This document shows, piece after piece, positions 1-5,691 of a DNA stretch of 6,210 bases. Below the pieces are notes generated by a model, which saw only the letters and a program-made list of their open reading frames with translations, had not been told where the DNA came from and searched no databases. The position numbers and the translations under genes are program-made. Each line of letters starts with the position of its first letter. Position 1 is the stretch's first letter. Location of the stretch: the NCBI GenBank assembly GCA_018067055.1, contig JAGPVK010000364.1, forward strand, positions 1-6,210, read 5' to 3'. The stretch is from Sphingomonadales bacterium. Lineage in GTDB: Bacteria; Pseudomonadota; Alphaproteobacteria; Sphingomonadales; Sphingomonadaceae.

Positions 1-533
1 AGGACGGCGAAGGCGAGACGGAAAAGGACAATGGCCTGATCCTGCTGATCGCACCCAATGAACGAAAGGTGCGTGTCGAAGTCGGCTATGGTCTCGAAGG
101 GATCATGACCGATGCATTGTCGAGCATCATCATCCAGAACGATATCCTGCCGCAATTTCGCGATAACAATATGGCTGACGGGATCATTGCCGGTGCCGAC
201 CGGATTTCCACGCAATTAACTCTGCCCGAAGACGAAGCCCGTCTGATCGCCAAGGATGCGGCCCAACAATCCAGTCAGGGTGACGGCGAGAATATCGGCC
301 TGATCATTTTCTGGGCGTTCGTCCTGATCTTCTTCGTCATCATCCCGATGTTCTCGAACCGTGGCGGCAAACGCTATCGTCGCGGTGCCGGACCGGTCGT
401 GATCTGGGGCGGTGGCTCCGGATGGGGAGGCGGTAGCAGTGGCGGTGGCTTCGGCGGCGGTGGTTTTGGCGGCGGCGGCTTTAGTGGAGGCGGCGGCAGC
501 TTTGGCGGCGGCGGCGCATCGGGGGGTTGGTGA
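1..533 (+). CDS. TPM-domain (YgcG-type) membrane protein, 5' end missing
   Basis: The reading frame is open from the first base, so the gene starts upstream; 176 residues are visible (first full codon at base 3). The visible start runs through the core of a TPM domain: a hydrophobic strand (GLILLIAPNERKVRVEVGYG, positions 33-92) followed by LEGIMTDALS, a hallmark of the YgcG / TPM_phosphatase family. A single membrane segment follows (about bases 297-357, IGLIIFWAFVLIFFVIIPMF), then a basic stretch (RGGKRYRRG) and a Gly/Ser/Phe-rich tail of about 45 residues ending in GGW, typical of this family. By family analogy it has an N-terminal signal peptide and an extracytoplasmic TPM domain anchored by the C-terminal helix. 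TPM proteins have been linked to photosystem II repair in plants; the bacterial role is unclear. A lemA gene often lies just upstream in related genomes, but this cannot be seen here. The stop overlaps the next gene's ATG, so the two are probably cotranslated. Confidence 0.85.
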   Translation, partial: DGEGETEKDNGLILLIAPNERKVRVEVGYGLEGIMTDALSSIIIQNDILPQFRDNNMADGIIAGADRISTQLTLPEDEARLIAKDAAQQSSQGDGENIGLIIFWAFVLIFFVIIPMFSNRGGKRYRRGAGPVVIWGGGSGWGGGSSGGGFGGGGFGGGGFSGGGGSFGGGGASGGW

Positions 534-1210
534 TGGCAAAAGTGAACCAGTTTACCCCGGACGACCACAAGGTCGTCACAGCCGCAGTTTCCCGGGCAGA
601 GAAGTCAACCGATGGCGAAATCGTCACCATCGTAACCGGCGAATCCGATCATTATGGCGATGTCGCCTGGGCCATATCCGGTCTGGTCGCACTGACCGCC
701 TTGCTGGTCATCAGCCTGTTCCCGGAAATATATCTGCATATCATCGACTGGCTGGCCGGCGGCTGGAGCGGCATGAGCGCCCTGCCCTATTGGGCTTTGT
801 TCATATTCGCGGCGCTGAAATTTTTCGGTACGCGACTGATCCTGATCTGGAGGCCTTTGCTGTTCATCCTGATCCCGTCACCGATCAAAAAAGCGCGTGT
901 GCGCAAACGTGCAATATCCCTGTTCCGGGTGTCCACCGACCATCGAACAGTCGGACGAACCGGCATCTTGCTCTATCTGTCGATGCGCGAACATCGGGCC
1001 GAAATCGTGGCGGATGAAGCCATCGTCGCGAAAGTGGAGCCTTTAATCTGGGGCGACGCGATGATCGCAATGATCGACCTGGTCCGCTCTGGTGCGCCGG
1101 GAGAAGGCATGGCCGAAGCGGTCCGCCAGATGGGTGTTGTGCTGTCCGAGCATTTCCCGAAAACCAACCAGAATCCCAATGAATTGCCCGATCGGTTGAT
1201 CGAACTTTGA
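533..1210 (+). CDS. Second TPM-like integral membrane protein
   Basis: This 225-residue protein starts at the ATG that shares one base with the stop of the upstream TPM gene (TGATG). GTG at 530 and TTG at 527 are in frame but less likely. The N-terminus (residues 7-36, TPDDHKVVTAAVSRAEKSTD...GEIVTIVTGESD) resembles the first helix and strand of a TPM domain. Two hydrophobic stretches follow (about 44-64 and 84-114), then a basic loop (KKARVRKRA). The C-terminal half (about 125-215) contains RTGILLYLSMREHRAEIVAD, resembling the second part of a TPM fold, with helical sequence after it. So a TPM-like domain appears split by a membrane hairpin, which would put both halves on the same, probably cytoplasmic, side. 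In related alphaproteobacteria such a gene is commonly third after lemA and ygcG-like genes. The family assignment is from sequence style and context; the biochemical function is unknown. Confidence 0.8.
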   Translation: MAKVNQFTPDDHKVVTAAVSRAEKSTDGEIVTIVTGESDHYGDVAWAISGLVALTALLVISLFPEIYLHIIDWLAGGWSGMSALPYWALFIFAALKFFGTRLILIWRPLLFILIPSPIKKARVRKRAISLFRVSTDHRTVGRTGILLYLSMREHRAEIVADEAIVAKVEPLIWGDAMIAMIDLVRSGAPGEGMAEAVRQMGVVLSEHFPKTNQNPNELPDRLIEL

Positions 1211-1287
1211 CGATCGCTACGCCCTGAGCTTGTCGAAAGGTGATTTTTGCGGCAGGCGCTGCTCAGACTGGCTCAGCACGAACAGGG
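1211..1287. repeat. Degenerate REP-like inverted repeat, intergenic
   Basis: The gap between the second TPM gene and the Nudix gene holds two half-sites. The left one (1221-1240) reads GCCCTGAGCTTGTCGAAAGG; the right one (1262-1287) contains GGCTCAGCACGAACAGGG. CTGAGC (1224-1229) pairs with GCTCAG (1271-1276), and GTC (1232-1234) with GAC (1266-1268) at the same spacing, with mismatches between. The motifs CTGAGCTTGTCGAA and GCTCAGCACGAAC match, from memory, a short dispersed repeat common between genes in sphingomonad genomes. This copy looks eroded on its right side, where the expected TTCGACA has become CTCAGACT. It could act as a weak hairpin or terminator, or simply be a passive repeat. 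It contains the TTG at 1230, which argues against starting the Nudix gene there. Confidence 0.5.
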
Positions 1288-1292
1288 TAAGA

Positions 1293-1805
1293 ATGTCCGA
1301 AAATATAGAAATCATGTGGGAAGGCCGCTTCATCACGGCCAAGCGTCAAGGTAAATGGGAATATGTTTCGCGCAGTCGCGGCATCCGGGCCGCGGTCATT
1401 CTTGCTATCGATGCGGGGCATGTGCTGCTGGTCGAGCAATATCGGGTACCGCTCGGTAAAAATTGTATCGAGTTGCCCGCAGGACTGGTCGGGGATCATG
1501 ACCATAACAGCGATGAAGACAGCTCGATCGCCGCAATCCGCGAACTGGAAGAGGAAACCGGCTATCGCGCGGAGACCATCGAAAATTGCGGTGAATATTA
1601 TTCGTCACCCGGCATGGTTTCGGAGAGCTTCACGCTGTTCAAGGCTGGCGGACTCACCAAAGTCAGTGAAGGCGGAGGCGTCGACGGTGAAAATATCACC
1701 GTCCACAGGGTCGCACTGGCCGAACTGAGTGCTTTTCTCGCAGGCAAGCGCAACGATGGCGCAGGAATAGATGTGAAATTGCTGCTGTTTTTACAAGCGG
1801 GCTGA
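1293..1805 (+). CDS. Nudix hydrolase, ADP-ribose pyrophosphatase type
   Basis: This 170-residue protein would hydrolyse a nucleoside diphosphate linked to another moiety, most likely ADP-ribose to AMP and ribose 5-phosphate, in the cytoplasm. The Nudix box core is REL-EEETGY at residues 83-91 (the metal-binding glutamates), with the conserved upstream Glu at 75 seven residues before the Arg. The box is preceded by IELPAGLVGD (59-68), and the loop between the AG glycine and Glu75 is longer than the usual five residues. About 15 residues after the box is SSPGMVSES (104-112); a proline at this distance is the known signature of the ADP-ribose pyrophosphatase subfamily. The ATG at 1293 is chosen because the protein then starts directly with the family's N-terminal strands, a purine-rich AGGGTAAG precedes it, and the in-frame extension to 1230 lies inside a repeat. 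It is probably transcribed separately from the TPM pair, 82 bases upstream. ADP-ribose preference is inference. Confidence 0.9.
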   Translation: MSENIEIMWEGRFITAKRQGKWEYVSRSRGIRAAVILAIDAGHVLLVEQYRVPLGKNCIELPAGLVGDHDHNSDEDSSIAAIRELEEETGYRAETIENCGEYYSSPGMVSESFTLFKAGGLTKVSEGGGVDGENITVHRVALAELSAFLAGKRNDGAGIDVKLLLFLQAG

Positions 1806-1824
1806 GCGTGGAAAAATCAGGAGA

Positions 1825-1850
1825 TGGGTTCCTGCCTTCGCAGGAACACA
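1825..1850. terminator. Hairpin between convergent genes (possible bidirectional terminator)
   Basis: A perfect 8-bp stem, GTTCCTGC (1828-1835) with GCAGGAAC (1840-1847), closes on a CTTC loop. After one G-A mismatch two further pairs (TG 1825-1826 with CA 1849-1850) extend it. It begins 20 bases after the Nudix stop and ends one base before the stop codon of the opposing complex I gene. On the minus strand a TTTTT run follows about 10 bases after the stem; on the plus strand there is no T-run, so it is not a textbook Rho-independent terminator in either direction. Similar CCTGCCTTCGCAGG hairpins recur between genes in sphingomonads (recollection, not checked), so it may also be a dispersed repeat. 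Confidence 0.5.
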
Positions 1851-1851
1851 G

Positions 1852-2130
1852 CTAGCGAAAATTGTCAGCGTAAGCCTGGATTTTCAACGTCTTGTGCGGC
1901 GTGGGAATCACCGAATAATCAATCGCGTGCTTGTCGGCATAAGCCTTGGCTGCATCACAGCTATCAAAGCTCAATTCTACCTGCCGCTGGGTATCACCGG
2001 ACCCGGCCCAACCGGTCAACGGATCTGGCTTGCGCGCTTCCGCCGGTTCAAATTCCAGCACCCATTTGTCGGTCAAGGCCCTGCCCGACTGCATAGCATT
2101 TCTGGGGATTTGATAAATTCTTGCGGCCAT
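1852..2130 (-). CDS. NDUFS4-like accessory subunit of respiratory complex I
   Basis: This 92-residue protein belongs to the ETC complex I subunit conserved-region family (NDUFS4, the 18 kDa or AQDQ subunit). Supporting stretches are the N-terminal MAARIYQIPRNAMQSGRA (residues 1-18), then WVLEFEPAEARKPDPLTGWA (23-42), SGDTQRQVELSF (44-55) with its helix AAKAYADKHAIDY (60-72), and the C-terminal KIQAYADNFR (83-92), which corresponds to the Tyr-x-x-Asn-Phe end of mitochondrial NDUFS4. In alphaproteobacteria and mitochondria this subunit sits on the peripheral arm of NADH:ubiquinone oxidoreductase and is needed for its assembly or stability. It is full length for a bacterial member, with no presequence. 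The ATG at 2130 has AGGA about 7 bases upstream. It lies 24 bases downstream of the polyprenyl synthase stop on the same strand, with no terminator between, so it is probably the second gene of that operon. Confidence 0.9.
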   Translation of the reverse strand: MAARIYQIPRNAMQSGRALTDKWVLEFEPAEARKPDPLTGWAGSGDTQRQVELSFDSCDAAKAYADKHAIDYSVIPTPHKTLKIQAYADNFR

Positions 2131-2154
2131 TTTCTGTTCCTGTCCTGAACCGCT

Positions 2155-3168
2155 TCAATAAGCGCGGGATATTGCAAATTCAACCGCTTCGGTCATCGCA
2201 TCTTTCGCTTTGCCGGATGCAAAAATTCCCAGCGCGTCGATTGCGCGTTGGCCATAGTGCCGGGCCCGCGACATCGTATCGGTCATCGCACCGGTCGAGC
2301 GAATCAAGCCGGTTGCCCGGGCCAGATCTTCATCCGACGATTTATGGCCGATGATTGCATCTTTCCAGAACTTGCGATCTTCTTCGTTGCCCCGTGCATA
2401 GGCCAAAATAACCGGCAGAGTCACTTTCCCCTCGCGGAAATCATCACCGGCATCCTTGCCCATGGTTTCACGGTCGGAGCTATAGTCGATCGCGTCATCG
2501 ACCAGCTGGAACGCAATGCCGAGATTGCGGCCATAGCTGTCCAGGGCCAGTTCAATTTCATCATCGCATTCCGCAACCACGGCCGATATCCGGCTGGCTG
2601 CGGCAAACAACGCCGCCGTCTTGGCACCCATGATATCGAGATAGCGGTCTTCGCTGGTCTCGATCTTGCGCTGCGCGGTCAACTGGTTGACCTCGCCTTC
2701 CGCGATCACGGCGGACGCGATGGACACTATTTTCAGGACTTTCAGCGAGCCATCCTCGACCATCAGCTCAAACGAACGGCTGAACAGAAAATCGCCGACA
2801 AGGACAGTTGCCGGATTGCCGAAAATCAGATTGGCCGCAGTCTTGCCGCGCCGCAAATCCGAACCATCGACCACATCGTCATGGAGCAGGGTCGCCGTGT
2901 GGATAAACTCGACTGCAGCCGCCAGTTTAAAATGACGATCGCCCGGATATCCGATCAGTTTCGCCGCTGCCAGAGTCAGCATCGGGCGCATGCGCTTGCC
3001 GCCGCCGGCGATCAGATGGCCAGCAAGTTCGGGGATAAGTGGAATTTCCGACTGCATCCGGTCCAGAATCACGCTGTTCACCTGATTCATGTCGCTGGCG
3101 ACCAGCGACATGATAGGCTCAAGTGAAGGCGCGGTGTCCCGCCCGAGATGATGGACCGTTGCTGACAT
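2155..3168 (-). CDS. ispB: Long-chain polyprenyl diphosphate synthase (IspB-like)
   Basis: This 337-residue, all-helical E-isoprenyl diphosphate synthase condenses isopentenyl diphosphate onto an allylic primer to make the side-chain precursor of ubiquinone, in the cytoplasm or at the membrane surface. Visible motifs are GGGKRMRP (residues 55-62, pyrophosphate binding), the first Asp-rich motif DDVVD at 97-101 within EFIHTATLLHDD followed by GSDLRRG, GNPATVLVGDFLFSRSFEL (about 117-135), KTAALF (183-188) and the second Asp-rich motif DDAID at 224-228 in the context FQLVDDAIDY, with GKDAGDDFREGKVTLP after it. The fifth residue before the first motif is Ala, as in long-chain enzymes, so octaprenyl or decaprenyl product is likely; sphingomonads use Q-10. 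ATG at 3168 gives the family-typical MSAT N-terminus; an in-frame GTG at 3192 would add eight residues. Chain length cannot be read securely from sequence. Confidence 0.93.
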   Translation of the reverse strand: MSATVHHLGRDTAPSLEPIMSLVASDMNQVNSVILDRMQSEIPLIPELAGHLIAGGGKRMRPMLTLAAAKLIGYPGDRHFKLAAAVEFIHTATLLHDDVVDGSDLRRGKTAANLIFGNPATVLVGDFLFSRSFELMVEDGSLKVLKIVSIASAVIAEGEVNQLTAQRKIETSEDRYLDIMGAKTAALFAAASRISAVVAECDDEIELALDSYGRNLGIAFQLVDDAIDYSSDRETMGKDAGDDFREGKVTLPVILAYARGNEEDRKFWKDAIIGHKSSDEDLARATGLIRSTGAMTDTMSRARHYGQRAIDALGIFASGKAKDAMTEAVEFAISRAY

Positions 3169-3284
3169 GTTGCACCGGATGTGGCAAGTCACTAGGGATA
3201 AGGCAAGTGAAATAAGGCGTCATGCGATTGCGTTCTGGATAAGTGGGGCAAAATCTTCGGCGGGCAGAAATCGGGCAGCAAATC
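3169..3284. promoter_or_regulatory. Divergent intergenic region, ispB-like / chorismate mutase
   Basis: These 116 bases separate two divergently transcribed genes and should hold both promoters. For the minus strand there is a weak candidate: ATGACG (positions 3223-3218) and TATCCC (3200-3195) separated by 17 bases. That would start transcription near 3188, leave about 20 bases before the ATG at 3168, and exclude the GTG at 3192 as start. For the plus strand I see no convincing -35/-10 pair. Two similar stretches, CGGGCAGAAAT (3260-3270) and CGGGCAGCAAAT (3272-3283), lie immediately upstream of the chorismate mutase ATG in tandem. Confidence 0.3.
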
Positions 3285-3569
3285 ATGGACGAAAAACTGA
3301 AGCAATATCGTGAAAGCATCAACAATATCGATGCGGCGCTGGTGTTCATGCTGGCCGAGCGATTCAAGGTCACGCAAGCGGTCGGCGAATATAAGGCCAG
3401 AAACAGCCTGCCACCGGCCGATGGCGCGCGCGAGAAAGAACAGATCGCCCGCTTGCGCCAGCTTGCCAGCGATGCCAATCTCGACCCGGAATTTTCGGAA
3501 AAATTTCTGCGCTTCATTATCGATGAAGTGATTCGGCACCATGAACGGATCCGGGAAGCTTCTGACTAG
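3285..3569 (+). CDS. Monofunctional AroQ-class chorismate mutase
   Basis: This 94-residue protein is a single chorismate mutase domain, converting chorismate to prephenate on the way to Phe and Tyr. Aligned by eye with the E. coli PheA mutase domain (not computed), the active-site residues are present: Arg9 (E. coli Arg11), Arg26 in LAERF (Arg28), Lys37 in VGEYK (Lys39), Asp46 (Asp48), Arg49 and Glu50 in GAREKE (Arg51, Glu52). The position of E. coli Gln88 falls on His86 in IIDEVIRHHE. The length fits one helical AroQ protomer, which dimerises. No signal peptide is present, so it is cytoplasmic, and no fused dehydratase or dehydrogenase domain follows. ATG at 3285 is chosen because it begins at the first helix (MDEKLKQYRESINNID); the in-frame GTG at 3243 adds 14 residues of no family likeness. 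The ribosome binding site is weak. The gene stands alone, divergent from the prenyl synthase and convergent with the exported protein. Confidence 0.92.
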   Translation: MDEKLKQYRESINNIDAALVFMLAERFKVTQAVGEYKARNSLPPADGAREKEQIARLRQLASDANLDPEFSEKFLRFIIDEVIRHHERIREASD

Positions 3570-3688
3570 GTTTTAGACCGGGCTGACTTTGGCGACCTCC
3601 ACCGCACCAACAACCCGCTCCAGCTATCAATCTCTTCGATTATCAGCCAAAGGCCTGATGCGGCAACTTCGCCCTACCAATACCATTC

Positions 3689-4222
3689 TCAATCCAGTTT
3701 CATGACAAAAGCATCACCAATATTCTCCAGATGGTACCGTTGGAGATAGTCGGAATAGGTCGGATCGTCCGGATAAACCTTCTTGATCCGAGGCTCGATC
3801 AACTCGGCATCCGCTGTTCCGACCGGATGTCTGATCACTATAACCCGGTCAGCATCCAGTTCGACCGTACCGGCGTTTCTCCCGATCGGTTTCACCTGGT
3901 CAACCAGAAACGGTCCATAGGCTTTCATATAATATTTGAAGTTATGACTATCGGCATCATATTTGACCGAAGGAAAACGCGTTTCAAAATACAGGTTGGG
4001 CGAATGCTCCAGAAGACCGTCAGTCGTAAATTTGAGAAAACTGGTTACATCGGGATCGCTGCTGGCGAATTCTGATTGCTCGGGACTGACAGATTTGCTG
4101 ATGGCGTGAAGCGGAGTTTTGTCAGCAAAAGCTGTGCAACTCAGCAGGACCGGTGAAGCAAGGGCCGCACTGGCGATCAAGCGCCAATGCCATCGAAAAT
4201 ACATGCATTGGTGATGATGCAT
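3689..4222 (-). CDS. Small exported protein of unknown function
   Basis: I do not recognise a family. From the ATG at 4222 it is 177 residues. A basic N-terminus (MYFRWHWR) is followed by a hydrophobic stretch, LIASAALASPVLLSC (residues 15-29), then TAFADKTPLH. LLSC is compatible with a lipobox (Cys29 as lipidated residue), and AFA-D at 31-34 with signal peptidase I cleavage, so it is either a lipoprotein or a soluble periplasmic protein. The mature part (about 145 residues) is polar, rich in Asp, Tyr and Pro, with no second membrane segment; segments such as NLYFETRFPSVKYD and VELDADRVIVIRHPVG look like beta strands. ATG 4222 is preferred because AGGA lies 8 bases upstream; ATG at 4243 (seven residues longer) has no well-spaced site. 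It lies 54 bases after the sensor kinase stop on the same strand, so it is plausibly the third gene of that operon, perhaps a periplasmic partner (inference). Confidence 0.7.
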   Translation of the reverse strand: MHHHQCMYFRWHWRLIASAALASPVLLSCTAFADKTPLHAISKSVSPEQSEFASSDPDVTSFLKFTTDGLLEHSPNLYFETRFPSVKYDADSHNFKYYMKAYGPFLVDQVKPIGRNAGTVELDADRVIVIRHPVGTADAELIEPRIKKVYPDDPTYSDYLQRYHLENIGDAFVMKLD

Positions 4223-4276
4223 TTTACCCATCCTTTTCTGCATCCCTGTTTTTCAATGGCCGATCGCCGAAAAAAC

Positions 4277-5596
4277 CTAGCCTTCGGCAATCTCGCTCTT
4301 CGGCAATCTCAACCGCACCAGCAATCCGCCCAGATCCTCGCTTTCTTCCAGCGATACCGAGCCTTCGTAGATTTCCGCTACATCCCGGACAATCGCCAGC
4401 CCCAATCCGGTGCCGGGCTTGCCGCTATCCAGCCGCACGCCGCGATCGAAGATGCGCTGGCGTTCTTCCTCGGGAATGCCACGGCCGTCATCTTCGATTT
4501 GCAGTTCAACAAATTCATCATCGCTGTCGACGGTGATAAACACACTACCGCCACCATATTTCGCAGCATTCTCAACCAGATTGCCGATCATTTCGTCGAG
4601 ATCCTGGCGCTCGACCGAAGCCACCGCATTCTTGTCGCCATCAATATCGATCCGGACATGCGGATAAAGTCGCCCGACCGCGCGTTCGACCGCTTGCAGG
4701 CTTTGCCAGACCTTGGCCCGGCTGTGCGCATGGCCGCGTCTGCCGACCGCCCGGGCACGAGCCAGATGATGGTCGACCTGTCGCCGCATGACGCCGGCTT
4801 CGCGGATCACCGTGTCTGCCAGATCGTCTGCCTTGGCGGTGGCACTGTTCATGATCACGGTGAGCGGTGTTTTCAGGGCGTGAGCGAGGTTCCCCGCATG
4901 CCTTCGCGCTTCTTCTGCCTGCTTCTCATTATGGTCGAGCAAGGCGTTCAGTTCGTCAACCATCGGCGTGACTTCGATCGGCATCGGTTCAACCACGCGG
5001 CGCTGCTGTCCGGTCCGCATCGCCGCGATGGCAATACGAATCTTGCGCAGCGGCCACAGACCATAGAGCGTCTGCAACGCCGCCATGCCAATCAGGCCGA
5101 GCGCCAGGATCAGGAAACTGTTGACCAAAATCGAACGGATATTGGATATCTGAGCATCCAGCCCGTCCCGGCTCTGGCCGACCTGAAACAGCCATTTTGT
5201 GTCGGAATCCGGCAGGATTATCGTGCGTTCGAGCAACCGCAACGGTTCATCCGGAAATTGCTTGCTGTCGTAGGTATGGGTTTCCCGGTCATCATGGCTG
5301 ATGTTTGATTCCAGCGTGCGGTCCCACAACGAGCGGGATGGAAAATCATCATGGCCCGCGCCGCTGATCTGCCAGTACAGGCCGCTATTCGGTTCCAGAA
5401 AACGCTGGTCTCCCAGCGGCCGGTTCAGAAACACCTCGCCATCGGGTCCGATCTCGGCCGAGGCGATCATCGCCGTCAGCACATATTCCAGCTGATTGTC
5501 GAAATTGCGGGTCACCGCGTCGTTCAGCACCCGGTCCAGCGCGAAGCCACCACCGAACAGCAGAATCACAATCCAGGCCGCAGCAATCCCGATCAT
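4277..5596 (-). CDS. PhoQ-like sensor histidine kinase
   Basis: This is an inner-membrane two-component kinase that would phosphorylate the response regulator encoded just upstream. From ATG 5596 (439 residues): membrane helix 1 at about 3-20, a periplasmic sensor region about 25-150, membrane helix 2 about 155-177, a HAMP-like linker about 180-230, and a dimerisation domain with NLAHALKTPLTV around phospho-acceptor His239. The ATPase domain shows the N box EMIGNLVENAAKYG (Asn343), the G1 box DDGRGIP (369-375), the F box RIFDRGVR and the G2 box GTGLGL (395-400), all intact. LAHALKTPL resembles the PhoQ subgroup; ligand specificity is not visible. With ATG 5596 the protein begins inside the first membrane helix. 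The frame stays open upstream without ATG, GTG or TTG as far as a CTG at 5695 that overlaps the regulator's stop and has a good ribosome binding site, so the true N-terminus is probably 33 residues longer. Confidence 0.9.
   Translation of the reverse strand: MIGIAAAWIVILLFGGGFALDRVLNDAVTRNFDNQLEYVLTAMIASAEIGPDGEVFLNRPLGDQRFLEPNSGLYWQISGAGHDDFPSRSLWDRTLESNISHDDRETHTYDSKQFPDEPLRLLERTIILPDSDTKWLFQVGQSRDGLDAQISNIRSILVNSFLILALGLIGMAALQTLYGLWPLRKIRIAIAAMRTGQQRRVVEPMPIEVTPMVDELNALLDHNEKQAEEARRHAGNLAHALKTPLTVIMNSATAKADDLADTVIREAGVMRRQVDHHLARARAVGRRGHAHSRAKVWQSLQAVERAVGRLYPHVRIDIDGDKNAVASVERQDLDEMIGNLVENAAKYGGGSVFITVDSDDEFVELQIEDDGRGIPEEERQRIFDRGVRLDSGKPGTGLGLAIVRDVAEIYEGSVSLEESEDLGGLLVRLRLPKSEIAEG
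4282..4310 (+). repeat. 13-bp direct repeat at the kinase 3' end
   Basis: CTTCGGCAATCTC occurs at 4282-4294 and again at 4298-4310, a 16-base period. It lies in the last codons of the sensor kinase, encoding part of LPKSEIAEG. As the period is not a multiple of three, the copies are read in different frames, which suggests a small slippage duplication that altered the C-terminal tail without touching the ATPase domain. Confidence 0.6.
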
Positions 5597-5691
5597 CCGC
5601 CGACCGAGCGAGCCGGTGGTCTGTGTACCTAGTCGAGATTGGGTTTTCGGTGCCTTTTCATCGACCGGAATATCTATCTGGGCTGATTCAT

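Noticed and set aside
412..1017. 201-codon plus-strand frame spanning both TPM genes
   Set aside because: Its Ala/Val-rich start is the frame-shifted reading of the Gly-rich tail, and it crosses a well-supported gene boundary.
2248..3126. 292-codon open frame antisense to the prenyl synthase
   Set aside because: The minus strand has both Asp-rich motifs and a full-length family match; the plus-strand frame is a shadow.
3570..3688. Possible gene or terminator between chorismate mutase and the exported protein
   Set aside because: These 119 bases contain no plausible coding frame, no strong stem followed by a T-run and no repeat that I can see.
4254..4286. Possible terminator after the kinase (GCCGAA with TTCGGC around a T-run)
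   Set aside because: Only a 6-bp stem, and the T-run lies inside the loop and stem instead of after it, so it is not convincing as an intrinsic terminator.
4187..5308. 373-codon open frame on the plus strand, antisense to the sensor kinase
   Set aside because: The opposite strand carries all kinase motifs in order; the antisense translation has no recognisable domain and its openness is explained by codon bias of the real gene.
5681..5691. ATG directly after the regulator stop as kinase start
   Set aside because: It is in a different frame from the kinase and meets a TAG after five codons.
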